NCBI GenBank assembly: GCA_030272155.1
Contig: CP126203.1
Coordinates: 4,284,501-4,348,500, forward strand
Direction of reading: 5' to 3'
Length of the DNA stretch: 64,000 nt
Source of the DNA: Tetradesmus obliquus
Taxonomy: Eukaryota; Chlorophyta; Chlorophyceae; Sphaeropleales; Scenedesmaceae
In this document: in pieces, positions 24,873 through 35,897 of the stretch
Layout of the letters: each line of letters starts with the position of its first letter
Position numbering within the stretch: position 1 is the stretch's first letter
The notes under the pieces: generated by a model
Database searches by the model: none
What the model was told of the DNA's origin: nothing
Seen by the model: only the letters and a program-made list of their open reading frames with translations
Program-made: the position numbers and the translations under genes

Positions 24873-26882
24873 TGCCGCAGTGGGACAACTTCATGCACCA
24901 GATGGAGCCGCTGGTGTCATATGTGCCTTACATGACCACGCACGGCAACCACGAGCGCGACTGGCCCAACAGCGGGGACAGGTTCATTGAGGCATACGAC
25001 TCAGGTACGCGGTGTGTTGTGTGACATACTGCAATTCACCTTGCAAGATTCCTGCATCCGCAAACTGGTGTGTTTCTCGCAATGCAGTGCTGCCATGAGA
25101 CGCTATCGTGTTGCAAAGGCTCCCGTACAATGCCCCAGCTGCACCGATACTGGCAGACAAGCTCTGGCACGCATTCAACTGCATTGAACACTGTGATATG
25201 AAGACAAGTGCATTTCGTTGCTGTCGTGTAGGTGGTGAGTGTGGCATCCCATTGGAACGCCGCATGGTGATGCCCCAGGCTGGGCGCGATAAGCCGTGGT
25301 ACAGCTTTGACTTTGGGCCCATCCACTTCACACAGTACTCCACAGAGCACCCCTTCCATCCAGGTGCGGCACAAGCAACACCTCTGCCTTTTAGCGTTTT
25401 GTATGCCGCCCTGCTATGTCAGTGACGGCACTCTCTAATTGACAAACTACATTAAAGAGCGTCCATTCTCCTTTGGTGTGGCATTGCAGCGCTACGGCTT
25501 AAGGAAGTGTGTCATTTGTAAAGATAGTGCTGTGTACTGCTTGAAACTTTGTTGGTGTTGGTGCTCAGCTCAGCGCAACACTTCCCAATGACATGGGCTG
25601 ACATTGCTCACGCAGTTGTGGCTGTGGCATGTACGCAGCGCAGCATGTAATACACGCCACACAGTATGGTGCGCCTGTGGCGGCAGCTGTTCACACAAGG
25701 CAGAACATTGTACTGTTGCTCAGACCATCCCTGTCACAGGAGCTCTTTCCGGGCATTCGGAGTTCATTTAGTGACTTCTTCTATGTGTGGTGCTTGCTAT
25801 TTGCAGGCAGCGAGCAGCACGCCTGGCTGTTGGCAGACCTTGCAGCAGTGGACAGGTCTGTCACCCCTTGGGTGATTGTGGGCGGCCACAGGCCCATATA
25901 CATCGCCAGCACCTTCAACATGCCTGACCAAGGAGACCAGCCTGTTGCCATCGCCCTGCGGGCGGCTTTTGAGGAAGCTTTCGTTGAGCACAGGGTGAGC
26001 AAAAAGATGCAGCTGAATGAATGTTGGAAAGGTATTTGAGTTGGTACTTTGTGCTGCGGTTCAGGCGCCATGTTGTGTTGCGCTTCCATGCATACTCAGA
26101 TGCTGCCTGGCTGACTGCAGGTGGACCTCACTCTGCATGGCCACCACCACAGCTACCAGCGCACCTGCCCAGTCAACGACAACCGCTGCCAGGACACGCC
26201 GCAGCAGGAACCAGCACCCACACACTCCAGCAGCAGCAGCAGCTGGCATGATGCCAGGCGCTTCAGCAGCAGGAGGCGCCAGGGTGGGCCCCCCAGAGTC
26301 ATTCATGACGCGCCAGCGCCTGTGCATCTGGTAATTGGACATGCAGGCGCTGATCTGTCGCTGAATGTGGACCTGAACCCACCAGACATCTGGGAGGTGA
26401 GCGGCAGAGCAGGCCACAGCACAATGCAGACTGGCAAGGTATCGCAGCAAAGGTTTCCTATGCACTGACGTCAGCATTGTTGCTGAGGAACCGAGCCTGA
26501 GAGTGCAATGCAGCAACACAGCAGAGTGCAACGTGTGCTGCTATGGCGGTGCTGTGAAAAATACACAGGAGGTGCCAAGTGCTGCCTATGCTGCTGATTG
26601 ATGGTTATGTTGCCTGCAGCCGCAGCAGTGTGCCTCTTTGCAGAAGCGCTGCATCAACGCGCCCACGCGCCATTGCCCTCGCGCCGCTGCTGCTGCTGCT
26701 GTTGCTAATCTTGCTGCTGCTGCCAGGTCATCAAGCTGTGGTGGGGCTACCTGCGCATTGAGGCCAGCGCCACTGAGCTCAAGTGTGAGGTGGTCAGTGA
26801 CATGGACAGCAGCCTCATGGATGCCTTTGTGCTGACTAAGCCCCAGGGCTGGGGTGCAGCGCACATGCAGCAGCGCAGCGCT

Positions 26883-26932
<50 letters not shown>

Positions 26933-26996
26933 GCATGCAGGGGAGGGCGTGCCAGGTGGTGTGCAAGCAGGGGATGTGAGGGTAGCTGAACATTAA
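20998..26996 (+). CDS. Secreted purple acid phosphatase
   Basis: Metallophosphatase that releases phosphate from organic esters, probably in the periplasm or vacuole. Ten exons: 20998..21362, 21791..21943, 22297..22531, 22970..23127, 23804..23888, 24881..25004, 25232..25363, 25807..25994, 26121..26396, 26727..26996. All junctions are GT-AG and in phase, giving 1986 nt (661 aa). An N-terminal hydrophobic stretch (WMQTLLLLVCALGISC) is a signal peptide. Exons 1-3 form the fibronectin-like domain (WFELSWSG, DWLGLIVP, MMVQWVT, YYYVVGDE). All five metal-ligand blocks are present: ADLGQG, NGDISYARGY, THGNHERDWP, VGGHRPIY and HGHHHSYQRTCP. STEH and the late IGHAGADLS are also typical. Oddities are a Ser/Gln-rich insert after the last ligand block and a polyGln run near the C-terminus (15 CAG). 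A second Met at 21010 is possible. Three exons have tandem partial copies in the following introns. Phosphate-starvation induction is usual for the family but not shown here. Confidence 0.92.
22461..22785 (+). repeat. Three copies of the phosphatase exon-3 tail
   Basis: The exon end encoding LFHAALVEGLTPGQRYYYVVGDE plus a GT donor (22461-22531) recurs at about 22577-22675 and 22710-22781. The second copy contains an insertion of about 25 bp with a direct repeat ('tacattcaacgtagtacacaag'-like). The third has Asp for Tyr. Neither copy has an upstream acceptor in a suitable place. Confidence 0.8.
23030..23665 (+). repeat. Three copies of the phosphatase exon-4 tail (metal-ligand block)
   Basis: The segment (A)DLGQGEVDGSMEQSEMLVSLNTT with donor occurs in the true exon (to 23127), at about 23318-23394 (GRDLGQGE, still followed by a gtaag donor) and at about 23573-23650 (ADLGKGRGGGSMEQSE, donor lost). 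The second copy is preceded by 'gggcag', which might act as an acceptor and would yield an alternative exon. Confidence 0.8.
23827..24640 (+). repeat. Four copies of the phosphatase exon-5 tail, including a 246-bp tandem duplication
   Basis: The block LLVHNGDISYARGYVTQ with its gtgtgcac donor occurs at about 23835-23888, 24083-24134, 24329-24380 and 24570-24625. The interval 23888-24134 and the next 246 bp are nearly identical. The last copy is more diverged (HNRDISYARGCVSQ). Each unit carries the same intron piece ('tatcactaaaaggaatgcc'). Confidence 0.85.
24830..24868 (+). repeat. CTG triplet tract in a phosphatase intron
   Basis: Thirteen CTG units directly upstream of the acceptor for phosphatase exon 6 (24881). 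The tract forms the polypyrimidine-like run of the intron. Confidence 0.9.
26886..26930 (+). repeat. CAG15 coding tract
   Basis: Fifteen uninterrupted CAG codons encode polyGln near the C-terminus of the purple acid phosphatase. Confidence 0.92.
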
Positions 26997-29753
26997 GGCG
27001 GCTGGCTGCCGTTGTATCTGTGGGATGCCATTCTAGCAGGCCACCTGTATGTTGTGATGGATGCAGCGCACTGGTATCATCATGTCGCCCGTGTTGCCTA
27101 CATGTTGTGTATTATACACGTGTTGTTGAGTGTTTTGTGTGCTACCAGTTTACATGCCACCTGTGCAGCCCATTGCCGCCAGCCATGGCCAGAGCTGCAG
27201 TTGCTTATATGAGAGTATCCTGTCCTGCAAGCATTGTTTCAGGCAGACATTGCTGCACAGTACTTCACCCTTCTGTGCTATTGTATAAGTTGTCCCTCTG
27301 TTCCTGCATGCCGGTGAGGAGTTGAATTTGCCAGGAGCACTAGCATTGTTGTTGGTGAGTGGCACCTTGAGGGCTCCCGCATGTTGAGGCTGGCAAGCAC
27401 CCTTGCACAGTTGTTGATTTGTTGGGTATATGTTTTGGGTGCTGTATTGTGTTCTACTGCAGCTGTCTCATGGCTGCTCAAGTTGAAAGACTTAAGTGAT
27501 CATTACTGCCGCACATGCATGTATATGCCGCAGTCATGTAACATACCTTGCTCTGGTGAATCTTCCGCCAACGGCACTTGCGCGACTCCAGCAGTCCAAT
27601 CATCCCAGCGCTACACTGGCAGCAGCCTAACCCTTCTCCCACTGCAGAGGTGTACAGAGAAGGGAACCTTGGTTTACATTTGCATGCAGAGCAACAATCC
27701 TACCGACGCCAGGCTGTGTTTATCCCACAGGATAATCGATTACCTGGTGAATATCTCAAGGATAAACTGAATATCCCTCATGGCATGGCGGATATCCGGC
27801 ATTATGTGCTTATCCTGTAATTGCACTGGATAATCATCTGGATATCCTGACAGCATAGAGATTATCCACAGCGTAGTACAGGATCTCATACAGGGCATTG
27901 TGCAACGCTGCTGTTGGAGTTGGGTTGGCAGGAACTTCTGAGCAGGGTCCCTGGCAGTCATTGCTGCCATGCCAAGGCTGGCAGCAGGCCTGCAGCACCC
28001 TGCAGCACAGGTTCTGACCGGGTAGTACGTACAAACATTTCCAGGACTCTTGTAATTGCGTTGGAAACGTCTTATTGCCCAGATTCTGCAACACCTATGA
28101 GCAATTGCCTTTCCCACTTATCATTGGCAAGCATTGCGGAGCTTCTAAGTGCAGCAGTGGTGTGTGAGTGGTGCCTGTATCATTCCTTTTCCAAGCAGAG
28201 CACAAAAGACGCCATGTCTCATATACAGTAGGCGAGCAGTGCACATAGGATCGCGGGAATAAGCTTGGGGGGCACTTGCTTGTCACTGTGTTACAGCACA
28301 AAATGCCACCGACAGCTATTCGCAGCTTCATCTCACAGCATGCTCTGAAGCCGAAGATAGTACATACGTTCAGCTTACCCATATCATAGCCTGGCTAGAT
28401 GCGTGCAATATGGACACGCGAGCGCAGCAGCTGATCGGCCGTTACCCCGCTTGATTCTGACCGTGCGCTGCCGGTCATAGTGCGTCTGATGACGCGTTCC
28501 TTGTATAAACGAAGCATCGGTCTAGATCAGGGCTAGCCATGCAGTGTGGGGGTTGCAGGAGCTGCCAACAGTTGAGGTCGCTGGCAGCGACTTGCTGCTG
28601 CTCGGCACAAGAGCCAATGCACTGAACTGGACGGTGGATAACGTATGAAGCAATACTTATGGCATATGAGCAGGTGCGTCCGTGATCTGGGGCTCTGCCC
28701 TACGTCAGAAAGCAAGTAGGTAAAGTGCAGCAGCGCCACTGGAACATACAGCAGCAGGTGACTCCATCTAGGCCTTACCAGATCTGGCAGCTGATCTGCT
28801 GGAAATCTGTTCTTCAGCTCGATATATTGCTCAGCGTCCTGATTCACAGCACTCATGCCCTGCCGTGTGCTGCTGCTGCTGGTGTGCTGCGCCTTACCCC
28901 ATACCAGGTGGGCCACAACAACGGTGTTACCGGATGGGGTTGTCTTGTGACCTTCAAGCCAACTGGATTGATGTCGCTGCTGCCATTGGGTCTGGTCAAC
29001 ACGGCTGAGGGCACGAAGCAGCGACGCAGCTGGTGGTTTGGGCTGGTGTTGTGCAGGGTTGGTCAGATCTGCTGCAGCACCAGTGGTTGTTGCGGGATGC
29101 AGTGATGATGTTTGTGTTGCCAGAAAGCAGGTACACAGCAGCATGCATGCTGTCTACAGCTGCATAGTCAGCTGGATGACGCTCTTGTATGCGGTGGGTG
29201 GCTGCCATCAGCATCACGCATCACGGCGTGCGGCACATAGCTGACGTTGTTTGGTTAACTAGGCAGGTGATCAGGTGCTGGCCTAGCCAGGTGCCCTTGC
29301 AAAGTCGTCAGTTTGTATAGCAGGACATGTTCTGCCAACAGCAGCTGCTAGTAGCGCTGATAAGAAGTCATCAGTGAGAGTTGTAGTCAGATATATTTTG
29401 CTATGGTGACTGCCTTGTGCGCCATGCACAGCAGCACGGGCTGCGCGCACAGCGCACTGAGCATGTGCAGCAGCTAGTGTATGCTCACATGCAGTACGAT
29501 ATTATGTGCTGTTGCCAAATGAATACAGCAGTATTGGAGTGGCTGTCATGTTTGTTGCTGCATCAGCTGCAGGTGAAGCTTGGATCCTGCAGCAATCAAT
29601 GGATGTTTTCTGGCCGACCGTAGCAGACAGACAGCAAAAGGTCCACGCCATGCAGGCAGACTCGGAGCTTTGAGCTAGAGCAGGAACATTTATTTGTGCT
29701 TTTACATTTGTGTTGTGGTGTTGGGTTGTGTGGCAGACCAGCTGGCCTGCAGG
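26997..29753. other. Gene-poor stretch 5' of the retrotransposon
   Basis: Phosphatase 3' flank and unannotated DNA. Open frames here (for example 28533-29144 on the minus strand) lack motifs and splice structure. The only pattern noticed is the GGATAATC cluster at 27725-27870. Confidence 0.5.
27725..27870. repeat. Cluster of GGATAATC/GATTATCC-type motifs (5' side)
   Basis: Within about 145 bp there are many copies of 'ggataatc', 'ggatatc', 'gaatatcc' and 'ttatcc' in both orientations, including 'ggataatcgatta'. A similar cluster lies 3' of the retrotransposon at 43341-43505. The function is unknown. Confidence 0.65.
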
Positions 29754-29757
29754 CGAT
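29754..29757 (+). other. Target-site duplication, 5' copy (CGAT)
   Basis: CGAT immediately precedes the TG that begins the element. The same four bases follow the terminal CA at 42965-42968. The inferred empty site is 'ctgcagg-CGAT-tgcttggg'. Confidence 0.7.
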
Positions 29758-30362
29758 TGACGCTAGATCTGGCCTCGTATGCGAATTCTCTCGACTAGCA
29801 GTGTTGCCAGCAGAGCATACTGTGCTGTTCCTGGGACTGTAGCCAGGCCACCTGGCTGGTTGTCACCAGAGCAGGGTCAATGATGTTGCATTCACCTACG
29901 ATAGCGAGCGTTCATGCCATTTCAGCATGCCTACATGCATTTGACGTCGACGATCGATTGGCATTTGCTTGTCAATTGGCATGGCATGGCGAGTTCGCAG
30001 CGAGCGAGTCTTAGGGCTTAAGCCCAAATGGCATGGAAGGCTGTCGGAAGGCAGGATTTACCCGGGGCACCGGGGTCAGCCCGTTGTCCTTGGTATGATC
30101 TCAAGAGTCGGGAGAGGTATGGCAAGTATGCTACAGCAGCCCTTGTCGTAATCATTCCAAGCCTCGACATTTCCGTCTCTTGTCCCACGAACACAGATAC
30201 ACTGTTGTTTCAGGGAGCTCAATCAATGAGTAAGATGAAACCAAGTGATGCAAGCCCTAGCTAAGCTTAGCGAACTGGCGTAGACACTGTCTACTAGACA
30301 GGCCATGGCGCCCAGACAAGCAGTCCGAGCAGCCATCATAGGCCGCCTAGATCAGCTTTCTT
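29758..30362 (+). repeat. Terminal repeat A1 (605 bp)
   Basis: Identical by eye to 42189-42793. It begins TGACGCTAGATCTGG. It does not end in CA: after 'agatcagctttctt' it passes directly into the leader ('ataccaagg'), whereas A2 passes into B2. It must contain or adjoin the element's promoter. No tRNA primer-binding site starting with TGG is evident just after it. Confidence 0.93.
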
Positions 30363-30545
30363 ATACCAAGGACCACCTTTCCTCCTCGCTTGCCGACTTG
30401 GAGCAGACCGGTCAGGCGAGCGGGCAGGGACGACGTGGCCAAGCATAGCTTAAAAGTACTTGCAGCGCTCGGTGTTTCAGCTGTTTATTTTTCAGTTGCC
30501 GTCTGAGCATCAGCCTTCAGTGGCTGTGCCAGTAGGCAGCGACGC
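30363..30545 (+). other. Retrotransposon 5' leader
   Basis: Non-coding sequence between A1 and the open Gag frame. An in-frame stop lies at 30504-30506, so the Gag frame is open from there, but no ATG occurs before 30846. Confidence 0.6.
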
Positions 30546-31390
30546 GTGGGTGTAACTCTGGACCGTCAGCACCAGTACGGTACTCGTTCGCAACATGCTC
30601 TGCCAGCCGTGGCAGGCCCGTTAGAAGATCAATATCAGTATATACAGCAGCACGCTGCACAACTAGCACATGCATCCAGGCAACAGTCTGGTCAGTTGGA
30701 CAGTGTCAGCAGTGACACCAGCAGTCCAGGGCTCAGCACGCCCCTGACACAAGACTCCTACTACAGTGCAGTTGCAGCAAGCGATATAGAGTTTAGCAAT
30801 CCCTTGTTCAAGCAGCACGTATCAGCGGCAGCTTACCACAGCAGCATGGCTTACGTTGCAGCAGGCAAGGGCAGCAGCAGTACGGGAGCAGACTTGTACA
30901 CGGGTGACAGGGGTGAGCCATACTTGCTGTACAAGCAGGTAGCTAAAACACAGCTGCATGGTCTGGAGCGCAAGCTGCGGCCAGAAAATGTAACACCTGA
31001 GATGCTAATTAACCTGCTGGCAGATCTCTGCAAGACTGGTTCAGATGCGCATGTTGTGCTGCAGCAGATATGGGCATGCCTCGGCAGTGAAGGGGAGGAG
31101 GCAGCAAAGGGCTACATTCCTGGCGCGCAGTTCAGTGCCGCGCTGCTTGCACGCTTACAGAAGCGGCACTCACAGCAGCGTGATATGATGGCGCTGATCA
31201 GGTCGCAGGATGACTACAAGATCCTGCTGCAGCTGGAGCAGGGTACCCCTGCACAGCGCCTGGCGAGCCCGCCAGACCAGCCGCCTCATACACAGCCATA
31301 CAGGCCGCCAGTTGCAGCGCTACCCGCTGCAGTGCCGCACGCTGTCAACCCAGCATCTGAGGCAACAGACAGGCTACTAGAGCAGCTGCT

Positions 31391-31424
<34 letters not shown>

Positions 31425-34400
31425 GTGCTGGACGTGGAGCAGGGACAGGTTGCACAGCCGCAGCAGCAGCCTCAGCTGCTGCAGCAGATCACAGCAGCAA
31501 TACGGGCTGAGCGTGCAGCAGATGCCGTACTGCTGGCACAGCAGCAGCTTCAGCCAGCAGTGCAGGCGCACAGCGGGCCCATCACAGTGCAGGGTCACTC
31601 CTACTACCCTGTGCAGGTGCTGGCACTCAAGCTCTGGCTGGCCCTGGACATTGTGTTCGGGCTAGCTGGGCCTGAGGAGACGCGGCAGTATGCAAGGCTG
31701 GGAGTGAAAGGTGCGCAGGGCAACCTGAGCTTCATAGCCTTTGCTAACCAGGTCAGCAAGTACCGGCAGATGTTTGCGCATCTGGAGACAGTGAGCCTGC
31801 TGCCAGCCACAGAGGTGTTCATTAGGGGCCTCAAGGACAGTGGCATGCAGGAGTGCGCACGCAGCTGGCTGCGCATGCAGGGTCCGATGAACCCTCTGCA
31901 GCTGGCGGAGCAGCTGGAGACTGAGTACGCCAATCAGGTGGCGTCAGCAACAGCAGGTACTGTCGTGCAGGTCTTCGCGCAGCAGCCAGCAGCACCCGGC
32001 AGCAGCTCAGCTGCTGCTGGCAGCAGCACAGCTGCTGCAGTTGGAGAGGGCAGCCCCATTCTGAACATCAAGACATGTACAGCAGCAGACGCAGAAGCCG
32101 CTTTTGCTAAGCACAGCAACTGCAAGCAACTGGTGGCTGCAGTGATGCTGGCGCAGACTAACGCCAAAGACCCACATGCTTTTTGTCACCTGCCTGAGCA
32201 TGCTCCTGGCAAGCTGGGCACCTATCACACCAATGCCCAGTGCAGGAAGCAGCGCACGCAGCAGAAACAGCAGGAAGAGCAGCAGGCGGGTCAGCAGCAG
32301 ACAAACCAGCAGCTGCTCAGCATGCTGCAGGGTTTCAAGCTGGGCGCAGCAGCGCAGCAGGCAAGCAGCAACGCTGGCTATCCAGCTGCTGTGAGCAGCA
32401 GCGGTGGCTATGGCTATCCAGCTGCTGCAAGCAGCAGCGGTGGCTACGGCTATCCAGCTGCTGCAAGCAGCAGCGGTGGCTACGGCTATCCAGCTGCTGC
32501 AAGCAGCAGCGGTGGCTACGGCTATCCTATAGCTACGTCCATGCTGCTTCCAGCAATGGGGCTGGCAGGGCAGGCACCTGGCAACCCGCCCAAGCCGCCA
32601 AGAGACGGCAGGAAGCAGGTAGGGCAAGGTGGAGGACAGCAGTGCGATATTTGTGGTTGGAAGCAGGGCCACGCTGGCAAGCCGTGCTATTACGATGACC
32701 CACAGTTTGCCAACAGCAAGGATTGGCCAGGCCCTGGACCTATGGTTCCACAGGAGCGACTGCAGCGTTATCTCTGGCGCTGCATTCAGCAGGGAGTGGC
32801 GCCAAGGCTGGGCCGCTGCAGCGAGGCCTACGTGCGGCTGCAGCAGGCAGGCCGATGGTCACAGCAGCAGGCGCAAGCGGTGCAGCAGCTGCAGCAGCAG
32901 CAGCAACAGCCACCAGTAGCTGCAGCAGGCAGCTACATGCAGCGCCCGCAGCCGCTGTATGCAGCCACACCACATACGCTGTTCCTGCCACCTGCAGGCC
33001 AGGATATGGCAGCAGCATATGCTGCTGTTCCAGCAATAGCAAGCACACAGTACCAGGCAGCAGCTGGTATGCAAGGGCAGCCGTTCATCAGCTTCCCTGC
33101 GACACCCACTGCTGCTCAGCAGCAGCAGGCCAACAGCAGTGGACAGCAGCAGCCACCCTCAAGCTACGGATTCTACACAGGCGCAGCCGGGACAGCAGTC
33201 TACATGCTTGGAGCAGCGCAGTGTGAGGCCAGCAAGCAGCAGCCAGTCTCACCAGGAGCTCTGGCAGCAGCAGCAGAGGGGGCTGTTACACGCAGCCGCT
33301 CTAAGGTCAAGCCGCATGAGCTCAAATCCTTCATAGTAGCAGCACCTGTGGAGGCAGATCCTAACACGCAGGAAGGAGGCAGGCCAGCGCCAGGCAGCGC
33401 GCCAGCAGTGGAGCCGCAGCAGCCAACAAGTGCTGCTGCAGCATTGCGCCGAATCCTGGTTCATGGTTTTGCTAGCATGCTGGAGGAGCTGAAGCAGCCA
33501 GAGCTGGTTGCAGCAGCGGCCCAACAGCAGGCTTGCGCCAGCACCGCTGCTGCAGCAGCAGCAGCAACACACTTAGATGTACAGCACACTGCTGCGTGCA
33601 GCAGCAGCAGCAGCAGCAACAGTGCAAGCTATGAGCAGCAGCAAAGCTGCAGCACTCAGGTGCAGGGCAGCCTTGAGTCAGGCAGCAGCGCATGCAGTCC
33701 CATGCAGGCAGCCTTGGCGGCCAAGCCGCTGTTCAAGCTGCCGCGCTTTGACTACGGCAGCGATCTGCGCAGCTTGACCCGTCTCGCCCGCATCAGCAGC
33801 CCAGCAGCAGGACAGCGACCGTTTGTCAGCCTGCAGCTGCAGAATGGCAAGGTGGTGACGCCTGAGATCACTGCAGCAGACAATGGCTGCAACTTACTGC
33901 TCATCACACTGCTCTGCTGTGAAGTGCTGGGCATTCCTTGGAACAGGGTGTCAGTGCCTGAGCTGCAGGCAATTGACGGCCAGGTGCGGCCTTCAATCAT
34001 AGGCCGCACAATGCCCTTCATGCTGCGCCTGACGCCAGAGGAAGGGCCGCAGCTGGAAATCCCAGTAACAATGGGTGCTTGTGTCATGGAGGGCGACGCA
34101 GGTGGGCTGTTTGACCTGTGCCTCGACACAGAGACACTCAAGCCCTACTATGCATTTGTCCACCCACTGGTGAAGCACTTAGTGTGGTACCCAGGAGCGC
34201 CGCAGGGTGACTGCAGCGTCGTGGCAGGCGTGCCTGTTGAGACCTGTTATGCAGGCACCGGCAGCGCAGCAGTGCAGCTCGCGCGCCACGGCATCGCAGC
34301 CCATGCAGTGCCACCAGGCATGGCAGCCACACTGAGCAGCAGCAGTGGCAGCGCCAACTACAGCACTGGGGTGCAAGCTGTTGAGAGCGACGGCAACGGC

Positions 34401-35897
34401 ATCACTGCTGCCAAAGGCACAGGCAGCAGCAGCGTGGCTGTTGCCACAAGCAATGCACACCCAACGCTGCAGCACATTGGGCCGCCAGGGCCCAGTCGCT
34501 GGTATGGCATCGACAGCCGCAGCAATGGCTTGCGAACTGCTGAGAGCAGCAGCTACGGCTACGCTGCTGCCACTGGCAGCAGCAGCCAGGCTGCTGCTAC
34601 AAGCAGGAGGCAGCCACTGCTGCACTGCTGTGGGCCGCCGACTCCAGCATTTGTCACCTGCACAATGCAGCCTGTGCAGCGTGCAACAGCAGAGGTTATC
34701 AGCAACGGCAGCAGCAATGGCTGGCAAGCTGCTGAGAGCGGCAGCTATGGCTTAGCTGCTGTCACAGGCAGCAGCAGCCTAGCTGCAGCTACAAGCAGCA
34801 CGCAGCCACTGCTGCACTTCTGCCAGCAGTCACAGCAGGTGTTTGTGACTGGCACCATGCCGCCTGTGCAGATGGCAACAGCTGAGTTTGTCACCTGCAG
34901 CAACGCAGAGGCATGTCGTGATTCAGCCCCCAAGAGCGCAGCTGCAGGCGCAACGGTTGCACCAGCAGCAGCCAACAATCACAGCAGCAGCGACAGTGGG
35001 GTATCAACCCTTGCAGCGCAGCAGCACGCTCAGAGCCGTGCCAAGCGCCGCGCTAGGCGCCACGCCAAACGCCGCGCCAGGCGCCGCCACGCGCCTGCCA
35101 GCAAACGAGCAGGGAGCAGGGCAAGCAGGACCAGGAGACTACGCAGCAGCAAGCAGCAGCTGCAGGAGCCACCACAGCCACCACCAGTCCAGGGCAGGCT
35201 GCATCAGGCTTCGCAGTACACACTGCAGCAGGTGTACGGTGATGCCACACATCGGTGTGGTGACTGTGGCAAGCCACAGTGGCTCACACAGCATGAACCC
35301 ATGGCTAGCTGTGGGTGCAGCACCAAGGTGGCACCAGTGCCACCGCTGCACTACTGCAGCGCAGTGCTAGGGCTGGTGCTGGCATTGCTGGTGGGGCTGT
35401 GTTATTGGTTGCTGCAGGTGCCCAGCATGGGCTTCAGCAGCTGGTGTGGCCGCAAGCTGCTGGCAGTAGCCAGCAAGCCTATCGTGGTGGAGAAGCCAGC
35501 TAAGCCGCCAGACACGCCACTGTCTGATGGTCAACAGCAGCACGGCACCTGTCGCAGCAGCAAGCGCAGGCGTGGCCAAACCCGGCGTCAACCAGTGACA
35601 CCAGAGCAGCCAGCACGTGTTTCTGTCAGCATCAGCAGTGTGCTGGCTAGGACAGTGCTGTTTGTTTGGCTGTGCATTCTGAGCAGCTGCAGTTTCGTGA
35701 CAGCCATGCAGATGGGCAGCAGTGTCATAGGTCACTTGGCAGCTGGAGTGCAGCAGGTGCAGCTGCAGCCACCAACAATACTGCCTGCGTACCTCAGCAG
35801 GCAGCAGGCAATGCAGCTGCTGGGGTGGGAGCTTGGCAATCTATCAGGCCGTAGGTTTCGCAGCCGTAAGCCAACAGTGCGGTTCCGACGAGCATGA
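30507..35897 (+). CDS. Retrotransposon Gag-protease polyprotein (ORF1)
   Basis: Forms the particle and processes the polyprotein. The frame is open from 30507, but the first ATG is at 30846 (MAYVAAGKG), giving 1683 aa; residues encoded before it look similar, so an unseen upstream start or splice is possible. A capsid-like helical domain lies at about 31620-31960 (FIRGLKDSGMQECARSWLR). A variant zinc knuckle, CDICGWKQGHAGKPC (CX2CX5HX4C), lies near 32640-32690. Four 36-bp repeats (SSSGGYGYPAAA) lie at 32376-32520. A retropepsin-like segment near 33830-34130 has DNG in place of the usual D(T/S)G (ITAADNGCNLLLI). After it come about three 70-80-residue repeats, a very Arg-rich stretch (35030-35160) and two hydrophobic helices (about 35355-35420 and 35640-35700) that could span a membrane. 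The last 65 nt overlap ORF2 in another frame. Confidence 0.82.

Noticed and set aside
28533-29144. 203-codon minus-strand open frame
   Set aside because: No recognisable domain, no consistent splice signals, and composition like flanking non-coding DNA.
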